Part shown: positions 5,989 through 7,321 of the stretch, piece by piece
How the letters are laid out: each line of letters opens with the position of its first letter
Numbering within the stretch: the stretch's first letter is position 1
From: M3007 sp044347755
GTDB taxonomy: Bacteria; Bacteroidota; Bacteroidia; Chitinophagales; Saprospiraceae
Assembly (NCBI GenBank): GCA_044347755.1
Contig: JBIKUE010000185.1
Span: 1 to 7,321, forward strand
Reading direction: 5' to 3'
Length of the DNA stretch: 7,321 bases
Position numbers and translations under genes: made by a program
Notes under the pieces: model-generated
Database searches by the model: none
Seen by the model: only the letters and a program-made list of their open reading frames with translations
Told to the model about the DNA's origin: nothing

Positions 5989-7179
5989 TCACAATTTGAC
6001 AAAAATCTTCGATATTTTACCTAATGTAATAAAGTAAAGTCCGGGCTCTAAATGCTGAAGACTAATTTCCACTTGCCCGTTCACGAGTAAACTTTGATCA
6101 TTCCGTAATCGCCCGAGCACATCATAGATATGGATGTTTAAGATGATACTTTCCTGAAAAGGAAAAGAAATGGTCATCCTATCTGTTACGGGGTTCGGAG
6201 AAATTAAATAGGTCAAGTCATCACTTTGCTGGATATTTTGGCAATGACTTTCAGCCGAGTTGTTTAATAATCCAGAGCGAAAAGTATGGATATTGGACCA
6301 GATTTTCTCTTTTTGCCCCGCTGTAAACATCACCATACATGGATCGTCAACATAGTCCATAAAATTCATGAACATATCGGAATCTGTACAGGAGGCCTGT
6401 GGATGAGTAGGGCACCCTGTATGTTGGTTTTCTTGCTTTGGGGTATCCTCCACACCGTCGTCCTCTTCACAAAATGGATCATTAGACCACACATGGTATA
6501 AGCCAAAATAGTGGCCTACTTCATGAACCATGGTTCTTCCAAGGCCATACTTCGGGTGCCCGTTCATGCCGAAATATGTTGCATTGACCACTACTCCTGT
6601 TCTTTCCGGAGCAGTTTGTCCCGGGTAAGTTCCGTAGCCGGAAAGGAATGGGCCGGTATTGGCAACCCAGATATTAAGGTATTGGTCTGGGTTCCAAGCG
6701 TCACTACCTCCCATTGAACTGAAGAATAAGTTGTCCTTAACCCCAATATTCTCAATATTTGTATGGATCCTTACGATACCATTGGTTGACAGCCCTGAAG
6801 GCGTTTCGGATGCCAGACAAAAAGAAATTCCTGTGCTTGAAATGCTGTTGCGAAATTCGGCCGGCACCTGATCTAAATCCTGGTTTTGGGCATTGAAATC
6901 GCGATTCAGTGCGTTTAATTGAGTTAGAATAAGCTCGTCGCTTATATTTACATCATCGGTGCTCCATACAATGTGAAAGACTACCGGGACTACTATTGAG
7001 GATCTTTGTACCGAGGAAAAATCATTTATGGAATGCTGATTTTGATCGCTTAAAACTTCCATTGATTCTTCAAAATAATCTTGTCCGCAAGGCGGCCTTT
7101 GCATCGTTTGTGCAGAGAGTTGACTCCCAAGCAACAGGCTAAGTAATAAGATTAAGTACAACAAGATATGATTTTGCAT
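5989..7179 (-). CDS. Secreted pappalysin-like (M43) zinc metalloprotease with T9SS type A sorting domain
   Basis: Probable extracellular endopeptidase exported by Sec and then by the type IX secretion system. The 396-residue product has a signal peptide (1-23, ending LSA|Q), a short N-terminal region, and a metzincin catalytic domain (about 60-305). The zinc site is HEVGHYFGLYH (219-229) with H219, H223 and H229 as ligands and E220 as catalytic base. It is followed by DGVEDTP (241-247) and the Met-turn NFMDY (272-276, M274). Cysteines C237, C256, C264 and C281 sit where M43 proteins often form two disulfides. The C-terminal domain (about 321-396) has the type A sorting pattern: SPNPVTD, a strand with IYDVLGR, then LEPGLYFITL and a terminal IFVKL. 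The active site looks intact. The ATG lies 13 nt after the preceding T9SS gene, so the two may be co-transcribed. Confidence 0.93.
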   Translation of the reverse strand: MQNHILLYLILLLSLLLGSQLSAQTMQRPPCGQDYFEESMEVLSDQNQHSINDFSSVQRSSIVVPVVFHIVWSTDDVNISDELILTQLNALNRDFNAQNQDLDQVPAEFRNSISSTGISFCLASETPSGLSTNGIVRIHTNIENIGVKDNLFFSSMGGSDAWNPDQYLNIWVANTGPFLSGYGTYPGQTAPERTGVVVNATYFGMNGHPKYGLGRTMVHEVGHYFGLYHVWSNDPFCEEDDGVEDTPKQENQHTGCPTHPQASCTDSDMFMNFMDYVDDPCMVMFTAGQKEKIWSNIHTFRSGLLNNSAESHCQNIQQSDDLTYLISPNPVTDRMTISFPFQESIILNIHIYDVLGRLRNDQSLLVNGQVEISLQHLEPGLYFITLGKISKIFVKL

Positions 7180-7192
7180 GTGTGTATCATTT

Positions 7193-7321
7193 TTATCGCA
7201 GTATGGTCACGTCGCCATTCAATATTTTATACTCCGGCAGCCCATTTCGAGTGATAACGTATTCCATCGCCCAAGTGTAAACACCGGAAGAAAGGGGTTT
7301 GCCCAGCGTTGCCCCATCCCA
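7193..7321 (-). CDS. T9SS type B sorting domain protein, C-terminal end only (partial)
   Basis: An open frame enters from the right edge and ends at TAA (7195-7193), giving the last 42 residues of a protein that begins outside the window. The visible sequence starts WDGATLGKPLSSGVYTWAMEY and ends LNGDVTILR. This matches the end of the gliding-motility/CHU_C type B sorting domain, whose usual form is WDG-x-(5)-P-x(2)-GVY-Y...GxVTLIR. The protein is therefore probably a large secreted or surface protein exported through T9SS. What its main body does cannot be seen. The next gene, a type A T9SS metalloprotease, starts 13 nt downstream. Confidence 0.85.
   Translation of the reverse strand, partial: WDGATLGKPLSSGVYTWAMEYVITRNGLPEYKILNGDVTILR

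Overview
The window most resembles a chromosomal segment from a Bacteroidota bacterium, possibly of the Saprospiria/Cytophagia type. Two genes end in type IX secretion (T9SS) sorting domains, one of type A and one of type B. The MCE lipid transporter genes run in the order mlaE-mlaF-mlaD. Most starts lack a Shine-Dalgarno sequence, and signal peptides ending in -NA|Q or -SA|Q are common. The phylum call is an inference from gene content, not from a marker gene. All eleven protein-coding genes, one of them partial, lie on the minus strand, so transcription runs from high to low coordinates.

Layout in transcription order. (1) 7321-7193: the last 42 residues of a protein with a T9SS type B sorting domain. 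(2) 7179-5989: a secreted pappalysin-type (M43) zinc metalloprotease with a type A sorting domain, 13 nt downstream. (3) 5988-5812: a 177-nt intergenic region holding a perfect 26-bp inverted repeat. (4) 5811-5164: a small outer-membrane beta-barrel-like protein. (5) 5102-3704: three consecutive small membrane proteins sharing one architecture (signal peptide, variable linker, hydrophobic hairpin, basic loop, last hydrophobic segment) and probably divergent paralogs. (6) 3683-2637: an L,D-transpeptidase (YkuD) lipoprotein. (7) 2634-140: MlaE permease, MlaF ATPase and MlaD/MCE substrate-binding protein. (8) 141-1: a tandem array of the octamer CTTCGTGC that begins right at the mlaD stop codon and runs off the window.

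From 5102 to 140 the genes are separated by only 2 to 20 nt, so seven genes probably form one cell-envelope operon: three small membrane proteins, a peptidoglycan cross-linking enzyme and a phospholipid transporter of the inner membrane/periplasm. MlaC and MlaB are not in the window. The beta-barrel gene, 61 nt upstream, may or may not belong to the operon. The most unusual items are the octamer array, the TTTTT-stem-AAAAA palindrome, and the linkage of the small-protein triad to the transpeptidase and Mla genes.
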